From NCBI GenBank assembly GCA_028274465.1, contig CM051456.1, positions 91,994,753-92,058,752 of the forward strand: a stretch of DNA of 64,000 nt, read 5' to 3'. Origin of the DNA: Plantago ovata (lineage: Eukaryota > Streptophyta > Magnoliopsida > Lamiales > Plantaginaceae). The notes beneath the pieces are model-generated. The model was given only the letters and a program-made list of their open reading frames with translations. It was not told where the DNA came from and did not search any database. Of this stretch, positions 21,619-33,800 are shown one piece after another. A program made the position numbers and the translations under genes. Position 1 is the first letter of the stretch. Every line of letters begins with the position of its first letter.

Positions 21619-22011
21619 TGGGGCGAAGGGCCCCACACACCGGGCGACTCGCCCGGGAGTGTTTTTCGGCCCAAGACGCGTTTTCGACGCGTTTTTGGAT
21701 TTCTTCCCCTTTTCGGACTCGGTTTCTGCCTTCTAGTGACCTTTTAGCCTTCAGACTCGACCCCTAGACTTCAAATCCTATCCGAAATCTTTCAGATACT
21801 CCAATTAGGCTTCTGGAACATCAATTCCTTGTCTACTTCAATATAATTGCCTGGAAAACCTCGTTTTTCAACCAAAACCTGTAAAATAAAAACTAAAGGG
21901 AAACGTGACACTATTCTAATAAAATGCACTAAAATATAGCTAAATTAACATAGAGGATAGCTAAAATAGGTGAAAAAGACTCAAATGAAAGTGTAAAATA
22001 CACATTCATCA
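21619..22011 (-). repeat. Older Athila-like LTR fragment hosting E3
   Basis: The segment begins inside the GC-palindrome zone of the LTR and runs to ACACATTCATCA, duplicating the outer third of the E3 LTR beside it. The right end joins Sirevirus S2 at CTTTCATATTCTC. The best reading is that E3 inserted into this LTR, whose other part lies on the far side of E3 and out of view. Confidence 0.65.
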
Positions 22012-24861
22012 CTTTCATATTCTCTCTGATTAGAGCAATCAGACTTGAGCTCATGAGCTGAGAATATGTCAACTTTTCTGGAAGTATGGAGTGCACAAAC
22101 GTCTCGAGTTTCAGCAGAGAAAGTCTCTTTTTCTCGTTGGACAAATGAAGGTGAAGATCAGAAAAGTCCATCCTTCTGTACCTTTGCCAGTTGCTGACAG
22201 ATTTAGCAACTCTGGTCAAGGTAGTTCTCTTGAAGTCCGAGTAAAGTTCTTTCGAACTTACTTTCAGATTTTCAGTGATGTGAACCACTTCAGTGGTCTC
22301 CTTTTGAGCCTGAAAAAGAATAAAATTAAGTTTAGGAAAGTTTTAGAGAATAGTTTTAGAGTCAAAAGCTGGAACATGATTTACCTGGTGAGATTCAACA
22401 AGCTCATGTTGCACACTTTGTTGTGCTGGTACTATTTCAATTGCTTCAGGAGCTTGAGAAGCATCCTTGAATTTTTCATACTGAAATAATTTTAAGTTAG
22501 ATACAAGCACTAAGTTTTCAAACTTAGTTGAATTACCAAAAACTTCATCTACCTGCTGAACAGGAGTTGTGGATTCTGGTGCAGAAGTTTCAGCAATCTT
22601 CTGACTTGTATCTTGAGAAGTCTGTAAAGAAATCATTATATTAGCAAAATAATGAGTTTCAGATAGTGAAGTTTTTCTTATGGTTGAGTTAACTACCTTC
22701 CGAAGAAGGGCAGGTGGTGACTCAGTCCTTTCAACAATGACAGCTTCTTCAATATCTTGGACTTGTTCTTCAGCAGACTTCTTTGCAGATTCAACAATCT
22801 CCCTTGTCTCTAAAATGACAAGTTGAGAAGAAACATCTTGACCTTTGAGTTCACTGCTGGTCATGAAAACATCTACTGATTTGCTGGAGTTGTCATCAAT
22901 CTCCAATTCCATTTGCTGGCTCAGTTCTGTCAGCACCAGCTCAACTTTATCAATGGATGTTTTCGGTGAACTAGGTCCAGTATTCTCAGCATCACGAGAT
23001 GCGTCGTCGAATAATGTCTCTTGTGGTGTTTCAACAATTTCTGGGACTTGAGCCATTGCAGTCTCAGCAACTGGTTCTTCAGCAATCACAGTCTCAGTAA
23101 CTGCGGTTTCAGCAACTTGATGAATTGGTTGTTCAAGAACCATCTTTTCAGCAGCATCAGCAAGTGCCGCGTTTCTCAAATCAGCAGCAATATCACTTGC
23201 TGGTTGCAGAGTCTGATCATCTAGATTATCTACAATGTAGATATCTGGCATTGGGGCAGGAATTTCGTTTCCACTGCCTTGTGGTCTTATCTCAGCAGAT
23301 GTACCAACATTTAGTTGATTGTTGAAGGCTTCTGCAAACACTTCAACATTGCTGAAGGCTTCCGCAAGCACTTCATCAACATCTACTGGAGTAGCTTGTA
23401 TTTCAGCAACTCCTGGAGTATCATCCGAAAGATCATGGACAATTGGAACTGACTTGCGAGCCAGTGTTTTCTTTCTTGGGTTCTTTGTCCATTTCTTCTT
23501 AGGGATGGGGTCAGCTGATGACGCTGCAGTTTGAGTGTCATCATCAGCTTTCCTCTTTGTCTTCTTAGATTTGCAGCAGCAGCATCTACAGTAGTTGCAT
23601 TTTCAGCAACGGCTGTTGTACACTTATCTTGTTGATCACCATCTACAACAGTTTCATCAACAACTATTTTAGCTGTTGGAGTCTTATCTTGCTGACTAGT
23701 GGTGACAACATCTGCAGCTGTTGTATACCTTTCTTGCTGACTTGTGCTGACAACATTTAAAGCTGTTGCCTTCTTTTATTTTTTGTTAGCAAGCTTAGGT
23801 CCATTTTGCTTGTAGAAGGCTCTTCCCACATTGCATACTGATTTCTTAATCGGCAATGGGTTTCTCAGCTGAATCCTGAAGTGTTCAAGGATATAGCATA
23901 TTTTTAGTCAATACATGACTGAGAAGGTAGGTGAGACCTTGTTGTCTTCAACCTTGAACTTAAATTTAGTAACACAATCAACAAGTCTGTTGAAAATGTA
24001 CTTTGCCCAGTTGAGCTCAGTTTTGTTCTCATGTATATGCATCAGCAGCGGCCACCTTCTCAAGCCTACTTGGTCAATTCCTCCAACTTGGGAGTCTAAG
24101 ACTTTGATGAGTAGCAGAGCTACTAGACCAAGTGAATGGCAGAGATGCTTCCTCTTAACGTGCTTTGTCCAAGTCATGGGAGCAATCTCTCCTTTCTACA
24201 TTTTCTCGTTTCCGACATCACTGTAGAAGGCTTCAATTTCTTCATCAGTGGAAGTGATGTCATCTTCAGTTCCAGTGGTTGGAATCTGAAAGATGTTGGC
24301 CAAATCGATCCATTTCAGGATGATTTGCACACCTTGAACTGTGGTGGAAATCAATTTTTCAGTGACTCCTTGTCCATCAGTCAGAGTCTGGATTTCTGCA
24401 TTATTGTAGAATTCCATGGCATCTAACATACTCACTTTCTTAGGGCGAGCAGTTATGAAGAAAAGTAGGCCTTGTTGTTTAATCAACTCGAGTGCCTCTT
24501 CATTTTCTCCATCTAGTTCTTGTTCATAGAAGTATCTTATATACTTCTCTTTGGCAAATCCGCCCCATTGCATCATCTGTTCACACTTTGCAGTGTCAAG
24601 ATATGCAGGCGACATGGGTCTCTCCGTTATACGGTCGTTCTTCAACACAATTTTCACTGTGTTGGTTGCCGGAGTTATAACCGGAGCAGTGCTTTTTCCA
24701 GCACTATCAGCTTTCGATGACTTTGAGGTCTTAGAGGACTGTCTCTTTAGGGCCATTTCTTATATAGCCGTAGAAATGTACGAAAAAGATTAACTTGCTT
24801 TTTGACCGGAGGTACAGTGAATTCAGGCACAAGCTATAAAAATTTGCAGAGAAAGGAAATG
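22012..24861 (-). pseudogene. Sirevirus S2 envelope-like region, broken
   Basis: It starts MALKRQSSKTSKSSK at 24756, with the conserved N-terminal module (PTTGTEDDITSTDEE, KHVKRKHLCHSLGLVALLL, VGGIDQVGLRRWPLLMH), a Lys-rich segment and acidic low-complexity parts. It is a clear copy of the S1 region, interrupted at 22011 by an Athila-like LTR. It ends upstream at a blunt junction (24861/24862) with E5, with no LTR there, so recombination or loss is likely. The three intron-like segments are retained. Broken, several breaks. Confidence 0.75.
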
Positions 24862-25379
24862 TCCTAGGATAGTCTTGCATGTTTTATATGGAGTTTATTG
24901 CCGAATTTTTTGAACTTTTTTATTGGGTAGATCAACCAACTATGTCATTACTCGTATGCTTCATCTCTATGAATTGGTTTGAGGTTTTTCTCGCTTGGCT
25001 GGTCGCATTTATGTATTGCACTTAGTTAAGCTTGGTAGTCTCGACATCACTTAGTGGTGTTTTCTCTACTGCGGTTCACGAAGGCCTTTATAATAGGATG
25101 ATGCATGTTAGGGTCTTATGGTTGTTTTCCCGAGTAATTATGTACCTAAGAGGCAACAAGTCTTCACCATGCTTTGAGATTGCTAAATGCGTAGGAAGGA
25201 GGTAGTGTGAGGTCGTGTGATCCTTTGTTTATAACCTATTCTTCCGAATAGGTTTGGGGAGGGGGTTACACCATCATAGACTTGTTTCTGTTTTTTATTT
25301 TCGTAACGTGAGTTTATTTTTCCTTTTCCGTAAATTTTGTACTCCAACCTATTCTTTCGAATAGGTTTGGGGAAGTCGT

Positions 25380-25800
25380 GTGAGTCATTTTGTTGCTCTT
25401 TGTGTTATGCTACTGCTGGCTAAAAAAAATCGAAAAAAAAGAGAAAAAATTTCAGGAAAAAATAGAAAAAGAAAAAAGAATCTGGAAAGAAAAAAAAGAA
25501 AAAAAAAAGAAAAGACCCCAAAAAAAGCAAAGAAGGGTCCAAAAAAGAAAGCCAAATAGCAGTTAGCAAAGTGTTGAGTCTTTTCTATTTTTTTTAATGT
25601 TCGTAATCATTTTGTGTGAGTCATTTTGTTTCTCTTTGTGTTATGCTACTGCTGGCTAAAAAAAAAAAAAATTCCAGGAAAAAAAGAGAAAAAGAAAAAA
25701 AGAAAAGAAAAAGAATCTGGAAAGAAAAAAAGAAAAAAGAAGGGTCCAAAAAAAGAAAGCCAAATAGTAATTTAGCAAAGTGTTGAGTCTTTTCCATTTT
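25380..25800 (+). repeat. Tandem duplication around the purine tract in E5
   Basis: GTGAGTCATTTTGTTGCTC-type sequence, followed by GTTATGCTACTGCTGGC and an A/G tract, occurs at about 25380 and again at about 25616. The block is single in E3, E6 and E7. Slippage or unequal exchange within the low-complexity purine tract is the likely cause. Confidence 0.65.
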
Positions 25801-26354
25801 TTGTAATCGTATTGTGATTTTTTATCTTTTTATCTTGAGTGTCATCTGTTCTAGACCACCCTTGTCCTGCCATTCAGGAAGTGGTGAATAGCTTAAGACT
25901 TTACTTGAGAGATGTGTAGAATAGGGGAGAGTTATCTTTTATAGGGAACCCTCCTTCGTTTGATGAGAGCCAGTACTGGTTCAACCTCTTTTGAGGGAAA
26001 GTCTTAACATGGTGGAACAGCAGTAAGTCCTCGGTTTCATAGGCACGGGACAACCATTCCCATATTAGCATGCTTCATTACGTCGTCACTGACTAGGTCC
26101 AGGTAGAGAATGTTACGAGAGACTATCTTGTCTTGACATAAGTGCTTATGTGGGTGTGTATAAGTCAATCGAGGTATTCTTCAACCTATATTCATGCTTT
26201 GATTTATATGGTTTTTGTTCATATGTTTTTTGATAGATTCAGTAGATTAGTTCATTTTATTTGGCATGAAACTCCATTTTGTGTCTTGCATGTTTTTTGT
26301 ATTAGAGTCTAGCTTAGTTGCTTGAGGACAAGCAAAGGTTCGGTTTGGGGAGTT

Positions 26355-27647
26355 TGATGAATGTGTATTTTACACTTTCATTCGAGTCTTTTTCACCTAT
26401 TTTAGCTATCCTCTATGTTAATTTAGCTATAATTTAATGCATTTTATTTGAATAGTGTAACGTTTCCCTTTAGATTTTATTTTACAGGTTTTGATTGAAA
26501 TTCGAAGATTTCCGGGCAAATATGTTGAAGTTGACAAGGAATTGGTGTTCCAGAAGCCTATTTGGAGTATCTGAAGGTTTCCGGATAGTATTTGGAATCT
26601 AGGGGCCGAATCTGGAGGTTAGAAGGCTACTAGAAGTCAGAAACCGAGTCCGAAAAGGGGAAGAAATCCAAAAACGCGTCGGAAACGCGGAATTCCGCGA
26701 AAAAACCGGGGGGCGAACCGCCCCACACCGGGCGAACCGCCGCGCGTGTGGGGCGAACCGCCCCGTGGTAATTCGAAGCCTATATATAGTTGCTCAGTTT
26801 TCTCCGAAAATCATATCTTTCCAGACCTACTTTCTCACCTCTCTCTATAGTTTTAGGTAGGGACTTCCCAGAGCCTGTTCTGGGGGTCCGTAGCTTAGGG
26901 GATACTTTTTCATAGCAGTTTGGAGCTCGTAGGATCGCAATCATCCGGAGATTGACAACCTTCGGTAACTTTGTATCTTACAGTTTTATTCTACTTATTT
27001 TATTATATTCTTTCAACATGTTTTCTTCTATGATTTCTGTTGATTGCATGCCTATTATGAGTAGCTAAACTTATCGTTGGTGGTAATATGTGAATTCTTA
27101 GCGAAGGGAAGGTAATCATGCTAATGGCTATATCGCGCATTATACTCCGTGTCATTGTTTTATTTCGTTGATCAGGCACAGCCTAAATTCTCGTATGTTG
27201 TATTAATTATTATGCATGATTGGACACTTGTCGACCATCAGACCAATTATCTTCGTAGTGTTGAATAATTACGGAACACATTAGGACAATAGTGATTGAC
27301 TTGTCAGACCAATTATCTTCGTAGTGCTTAATATTTGCAACAGGACACTAGATTGATTCAAAGATCTCTATGCAAGACCGAGGAATTTATGCATGATGAT
27401 CGACCCGTTATGTTAAGAAGGACCATACTATCACCAATCTCCATTATCTGCTAGAAACCCCCTTTTGCTATCTGTCTGCTGTTTTATATTCTCTTGTTAA
27501 ATAGATAAAGCTAGTTATAGTCCTGAGAGAACGACACTCGAGTCATTCTACTGCTACACTACGGTTTTTGTTGTAGTTGTGGATTGCCTTTGGCTAATTA
27601 CAAATTTATTTGCTTGAATTCGGAGCACGACATCCGCGCGTTCATCA
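26355..27647 (+). repeat. E5 LTR
   Basis: TGATGAATG to TTCATCA, about 1293 bp, preceded by the purine-rich GGTTTGGGGAGTT. It contains three GC palindrome units, a TATA box and an internal two-copy direct repeat around 27235-27335 (CAGACCAATTATCTTCGTAG). The terminal part, GAATTCGGAGCACGACATCC, matches the E6 LTR. Confidence 0.85.
26708..26788 (+). promoter_or_regulatory. GC palindrome array and TATA box in the E5 LTR
   Basis: Three units of GGGGCGAACCGCCCC type (stem GGGGCG/CGCCCC, loop AAC, with variants) occupy 26708-26764 and are followed 17 bp on by TATATATA at 26781-26788. The same order, on the element strand, holds in the LTRs of E3, E6 and E7. The TATA role is inferred from position. 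Confidence 0.6.
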
Positions 27648-29062
27648 CTGGTTCCAGAGTATAGTCATCGGGATTATCTACAATGTAGATATCGGGGACT
27701 AGGGAAGGAATTTCATTTCCACTGCCTTGTGGTCTTATTTCAGCAGATGTATCAACGTTGGGTTGATTGTTGAAGGCTTCTGCAAACACTTCAACATTGC
27801 TGAAGGCTTCTGCAAACACTTCAACAACAGCTACTGGAGTGGCTTGCGTTTCAGAAACCACTTGAGCATCAGCTGAAAGATCTTGGACAATTGGAATGGA
27901 CTTACGTGCCATTGTTTTCTTTCTTGGGTAAGTCTTTGTCCGTTTCTTCTTGGGAACAGGGTCAGCTGATGACGCTGCAGTTTGAGTGTCATCATCAACT
28001 TTCCTCTTTTTCTTCTTAGATTTTTCCCTGGGTGCATTAGTTTCACAAACCGCAGTCTTGTTGGTCACCATCTCCAGCAGTTGCATTCATGGACTGATTT
28101 TCTGTCTCAGCAACATTTGCAGCTGTTGTATACCTGTCTTGCTGACCAACACTGACAACATTTGCAGTTGTTGTCTTCTTTGACCTCTTGTCAGCAAGCT
28201 TAGGTCCATTCTGCTTGTAGAAGGCTCTTCCCACATTGAATACTGATTTCTTAATCGGCAATGGGTTTCTAAGCTGAATCCTGAAGTTTTCAAGGATATA
28301 GCATATTTTCAGTCCATACATTACTGGGAAGGTAGGTGAGACTGTGTTGTCTTCAACCTTTACCTTGAACTTAGTAACACAATCAACAAGTCTGTTGAAA
28401 ATGTACTTAGCCCAGTTGAGCTCTGTTCTGTTCTCATGGATATGCATCAACAATGGCCACCTTCTCAAGCCAACTTGGTCTATTCCTCCAACTTGGGAGT
28501 CTAAGACTTTGATTAGTAGCATAGCTACTAGACCAAGCGAATGGCAGAGATGCTTCCTTTTTACGTGCTTTGAGGTCCAAGTCACGGGAGCAATCTCTCC
28601 TTTCTTCATCTTTTCATTTCTGACGTCACTGTAGAAGGCTTCTATTTCTTCATCAGTGGTAGTGATGTCATCTTCAGTGCCAGTAGTTGGAATCTGAAAG
28701 ATTTTGGCTAAATCAATCCATTTCAGGATGATTTGCACACCTTGAACTGTGGTAGAAATCACTTTTTCAGTGACTCCTTGTCCAGCAGTGAGAGTTTGGA
28801 ATTTCGCATTATTGTAGAATTCCATGGCATCTAACATATTCACTTTCTTAGGGCGAGCAGTTATGAAGAAAAGAAGGCCTTGTTGATTTATCAAATTCAA
28901 CGCCTCTTCATTTTCCTCATCTAGTTCTTGTTCATAGAAGTATCTAATATACTTCTCCTTGGCGAATCCGCCCCATTGCATCATATGTTCACACTTTGCA
29001 GTGTCAAGATATGCAGGCGGCATGGGACTTTCGGTAATTCTGTCGTTTTTCAACACAATTTT
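27648..29062 (-). pseudogene. S3 envelope-like region, part
   Basis: Contains DIYIVDNPDD, EIRPQGSGNE, the Lys-rich segment and the conserved N-terminal module (LCHSLGLVAMLL, VGGIDQVGLRRWPLLMH, MQWGGFAKEKYIRYFYEQ). It is closer to S2 than to S1. It stops at CACAATTTT, where copia LTR1 begins, and its missing N-terminus resumes at 38309 beyond the copia unit. Confidence 0.75.
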
Positions 29063-31148
29063 TGTAAGAAAATACGGTCAGAGTTACCCCTAGGGTACGC
29101 AGCGGAATTTCAAAAAATTTCTTAACATACAGGTTAATTGATTATGTATATGCCGTATATATTTAAACACGTCAATTAGAAGACTTACAGTACTCCAAAA
29201 GCAAGCACAGCTTCCAAGTCTTTGTAATAATCCGGTGTATCTTCTCCTTCGTCGAAGTCGAAGATATCTGCAATGCTTTGATTATCTGCAAGACAATAAA
29301 AGTCAGTTTCCAGCTCCTAGAACCTCAACCTTGGTATCCACGGATGAACAGCCTATCGGAAAGAATGCTAGGATATTCTTCGTGTGGCCAAGAAGATGGG
29401 GCGGCGGTTTTCCTCCGGTGAGAGGGGTGGCGTGCGTGGCTAGTATGGAGAGGTAGGGGAGAGCTTTTATTTTCTCTAAGAAAACTGGTAGAATAACTCT
29501 ATGAAAGTCTATTCAACTGTGTATTAAAAGCTCTCTAATAGTCTACTATATATAGTAGTCAATAGAAGCCTAATGAATAATCAATTAGACATCATAAAGA
29601 AATAAGAATCTAATTCTTATCGCACTAGGAAACCAATTCAAGTCTAGATTCATTCCCAATCAAGTTAGAACTCAATCTGGAAAATCTAACTTATCCCTTG
29701 GACTTCTAATAGAGGAAGGAGTCGAACTCCTTCCCCTACACCATCTCACGCGCGCGCATCCCAAGGGAGATAGGTGGGTCCCGATTTTGGGACACAATTA
29801 TAGTTCTAAGGCAATTCAAACTCCAAGTGGATTTTCCCATGTGCATATATTAATTCTAAATTAACATATCCTTTGAAATCAAACCTCTATTATATTCCTA
29901 AAATATAATCTTTAATTATATTTACATAAAATACAATTCAATTAATAATTCCAAATCATTAATTGAGCCAAAAAATATTATAATTAATTCCAAATCAATT
30001 ATAATCCATCAATCACAATTAATTCCAAATCAAATGCGATTCCATCTTCAAGGATATTCGGATAATCTGAATCACCACATAGTGTGACCCATAGGGCCTC
30101 ATTGTATTAAGCAAGTCCTAGACTAGGCAAAATGAAATTCCTAGATGGTTCCATTTGCAATATTAATACATGAGGACATTTGAGAGGTTTCTCAAAGCAA
30201 ACCCTTTCGTTGCGAAGTCTGTTGCGCTCAACGCGGCGATGGTAACATCCCTTCATCTGACTGACTCGAATGCATCTAGGATCGATGAAGTGTCTATCCC
30301 AATAATACATCCACGGGCGTCTTCAGTGAGTTGCATGGTGAATCGAATATCTATTATGACTATCATAATAATATTGATACGCTGGCCAGCGGTTTTACCA
30401 ATCACAACTATGAACGACTATGAGCAGTGCTCTCCTGTGCTACACATGAGAGATGAATCCTTCACAGAAACACTTATCATCCCCATTTGTATGTAGCCAT
30501 AATCCTGGATCGTGTCTTGGGTCAAGTGCTTATTCAGAGCTGACATCGACGGGTCCACCAAGGATATGGGGCAAAAAATGTGATGATAAAGTCCTATAAG
30601 TCCAAAGGACGACTGGCATCACTTCGACAACTTACCGGTTCCCATAGACACTTCGGTGTAGAGTATACATCGATGGGAGTGTCCGGTGGGTACTTTCATT
30701 GTTCGGTAATCACCCTTCGAGCAACTATGCGCAGTTATGGGAACGTTTCTTGATTGTCCAACAATCCGTTCCGTGGCCGTGGGATTGGCTCACACTTTCT
30801 CCAACAAGTATAACCTCCACGCATACTAGTCTCAGCTGGTTCATTCAGAACCCTACATCCGAGATGAACCTTGACTAGGGAGAGTTTGGGATAGATGATA
30901 ACTCACATAGCTCCCACTATCTGTGTGATCGGTCATCTATTCGAGGGGATATGTTTAATATCAATACAGACAGGAATAGAGATATGACATGCTGCATGCC
31001 TGGTGTAATATAAATATGAAAGCGATACTCAATAGTCAAACAACAAACATATATTATATTACGTTGACCTGTGTAATAGTACATATATGCCCTCTATAAG
31101 GGCTGCATGCCCTTAATAAGGACTGTCTCTAGGACATATACGCTATCA
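29063..31148 (-). repeat. Copia LTR1
   Basis: TGTAAGAAAATACGG to ACGCTATCA, 2086 bp. The pol side is followed by the polypurine tract (AAGTGGGAGAT on the minus strand), so this is the 3' LTR. It holds a CG-dinucleotide run near 29747 and AT-rich short repeats around 29880-30040. Confidence 0.85.
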
Positions 31149-33790
31149 ATCTCCCACTTGGACTAGAGTGAGTCACCTTTATGCTTAATACCCAGATTAG
31201 CATAATGTCTTAAGTGGACTTCCACTGATAAGACCTTGGTGAAAGGATCTGCCACGTTGTCCGTGGTAGAGACACGTTCTATACTAACTTCTCCTCTATC
31301 AATAATCTCACGTATAACGTGATACTTTATAAGTACATGTTTGTTCTTGTTTGTAGATCTAGGCTCCTTAGCTTGAGCGACGGCGCCCGTATTGTCACAA
31401 TAAATCGTCATTGGACTAGGAGCAGGAACAACCCTCAATTCCTTCAAGAACTCTGCAATCCAGACAGCTTCTTTCGATGCTTCCTATGCAGCAATGTACT
31501 CGGCTTCTGTGGATGAGTCAGCAACCGTGGCTTGCTTAGAACTCTTCCAACAGATAGCTCCTCCGTTCAATTTGAATACGTATCCTGTCTGTGACTTAAA
31601 GTCATCAGGATCCAATTCAAATCCAGCGTCGACATAACCAGACATCTTTAATTCTGGTTCTCCACCAAACACCAAGAACATCTCTTTAGTCCGTCGAAGG
31701 TACTTAAGAATGTTCTTTACAGCAGTCCAGTGAGGTACTCCTGGGTTCTGTTGATGTCGACAAGTGACACTAAGCGCATATGCCACATCGGGCCTTGTGC
31801 AATTCATTGCATACATTATAGACCCTACTGCCGAAGCATAGGGCACACGACTCATTGCATTTCTTTCTTCATCAGTTTTAGGACTATCCTTAACTGATAA
31901 GACAATCCCATACCTAGCTGGGAGAAAGCCTCTCTTTGAGTCGCCCATCTTATAACGCTTCAGTATTTTGTCGATGTAGGTGGACTGTGTCAATCCTAAC
32001 ATCCTCTTGGATCTATCTCTATAGATATTAATCCCTAGGATGTAGTTCGCTTCACCCAAGTCCTTCATCGAAAAGTTACTTGATAACCAAACTTTAGTCT
32101 GTTCTGGTGCTTTTCTTTTCTGGCTTCGTGTAACACGAATATTATCAGTGGGCACTGATGCAGCTGGTCGCGCCCCGCGACCCTGTTCCCTAGCGGGAGG
32201 CTGCTCTTGTGCAACTTGTTGCACAGTTTGATTGACAACGGGTTCTATTGGTGTGGTTTCAACTGTTGATCTAATCACAGGACTCCCACTGACTATGACA
32301 TGCCTAGCAAGTGTCATATCATTACCCTTGTCTGCTTCGAAAGCTCCCACTGAACTCGAGTCCAACTCAGAAGATTTAGAGAACTCATGTTCGCGCGTGT
32401 CAAAGTCTTGAATTTCTTCAAGTTCTATCATGTCATCTAACCTCTCTTCTTCGAGGTATTCTGCTTCTAAAAACTTGACGTTTCTAGATACTATCACCTT
32501 TTGATCTTAAGCATGATAGAATTCATAGCCTCTCGTCTGACGAGGATAGCCTATGAAATATACTTTGACACCCTTGGCATCTAACTTATCAGTGAGCATC
32601 AGTTTGACTACCGCAGGACAGCCCCAAGGTCTAAGATAGCCCAGTGAGGGCTTCTTTCCCTTCCATAACTCATAAGGAGTTTTCTCCACTGATTTAGATG
32701 GTACACGGTTCAGAGTGTAGATTGCAGTTTGTAGTGCATATCCCCACAGATATTTTGGAAGAGTCGAGAATCCAATCATTGATGTCACCATGTCTAACGG
32801 GATTCTATTCCTTCTCTCAGACACACCATTTAACTGTGGTATTCCAGGAGGAGTCCATTGCGATTGAATTCCATTTTCCTTCAAGTAGTCGATAAATTCT
32901 TCACTAAGGTAATCACCTCCTCGATCTGATCGAAGATTGACTATCCTTAGGTTCAATTCATTCTCGACCTCATTCCTAAACTCCTTGAATTTCCCAAAGG
33001 TCTCGGATTTATTCTTCATAAGATAAATATATCCATACCTTGAGAAATCGTCAGTAAAGGTAACGAAGTAAGGATAACCCCACGCGCATGGACTTTAAAA
33101 GGTCCACATACATCGGTATGTATCAGCTCTAAGCAGCGAGTGGCACGAACACCTTGTCCATCAAAAGGTTTGTTCGTCATCTTACCCTTAACACATGATT
33201 CGCATGTACCATATGATTCAAAATCAAATGGTTCTAAGTAGTCCAACTTCCTTAGTCTTTGAATCCGTGTTTCATTGATACGGCCTAGCCAACAATTCCA
33301 TAGATAAGATGGATTATTCTTCCTACTTGAAGACGGTTGTTTGTTATGTATTTGAAATAAAGGTAGACTACTTTGCAAAATATATAAACCATTCACTAAG
33401 AGAGCTTTTCCATAATACTGGTCATTTAATGAAAAATAACAAGTATTATTAGCAAATCGAAAGGAAAAACCCAAATTGTCCAACAATGGAATGGAAATAA
33501 TATTTCTGACAATGGATGGAACAAAATAAACGTTATCAAGTTCTAAACATTGTCCCGAAGGTAAATCTATCTTGCAGCGTCCAACGCGTTTGGCTTCAAC
33601 TGGATTGCCGTTCCCAACATGCAAGTCGATTTCACCTTGCTTGACTAGCCTGTGATCAATTAGCCCCTGCACATTTTTACAAATGTGCGAGCCACAGGCT
33701 GTATCTAATACCCAACCATTGGAGTCAAAAGTAGTCATGTTCAATTCAATAACAAACATACCTGAGCTAGAAGCCGGCGGCTTCTTAGCT
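31149..33790 (-). pseudogene. Copia unit A pol, broken
   Basis: Protease (GWVLDTACGSHI), GAG-pre-integrase (LGRINETRIQRLRKL, CESCVKGKM), integrase ([42 protein letters not shown]), part of RT (STYIDKILKRYKMGDS) and RNase H (SGYVDAGFE, WKSSKQATVADSSTEAEY, CDNTGAVAQAKEPRS). RT is incomplete. It matches unit B closely where both are present. Broken, many breaks. Confidence 0.8.
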
Positions 33791-33800
33791 TGATATACCC

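Larger units (their letters stand above)
24862..27647 (+). mobile_element. Athila-like element E5: 3' noncoding region and LTR
   Basis: Starts TCCTAGGATAGTCTTGC, the sequence that follows the second ORF in E7, and continues through the shared 3' noncoding block into a full LTR. Its 5' part is missing. The LTR abuts Sirevirus S3 at 27648. LTR end sequence groups it with E6 rather than E7 or E3. Confidence 0.8.

Noticed and set aside
30107-30496. Overlapping 67 and 108-residue frames on both strands that recur in several places (also near 42187, 44771 and 37331).
   Set aside because: They lie inside copia LTRs and recur only because the LTRs are copies; no protein motif, and both strands are open over the same bases.
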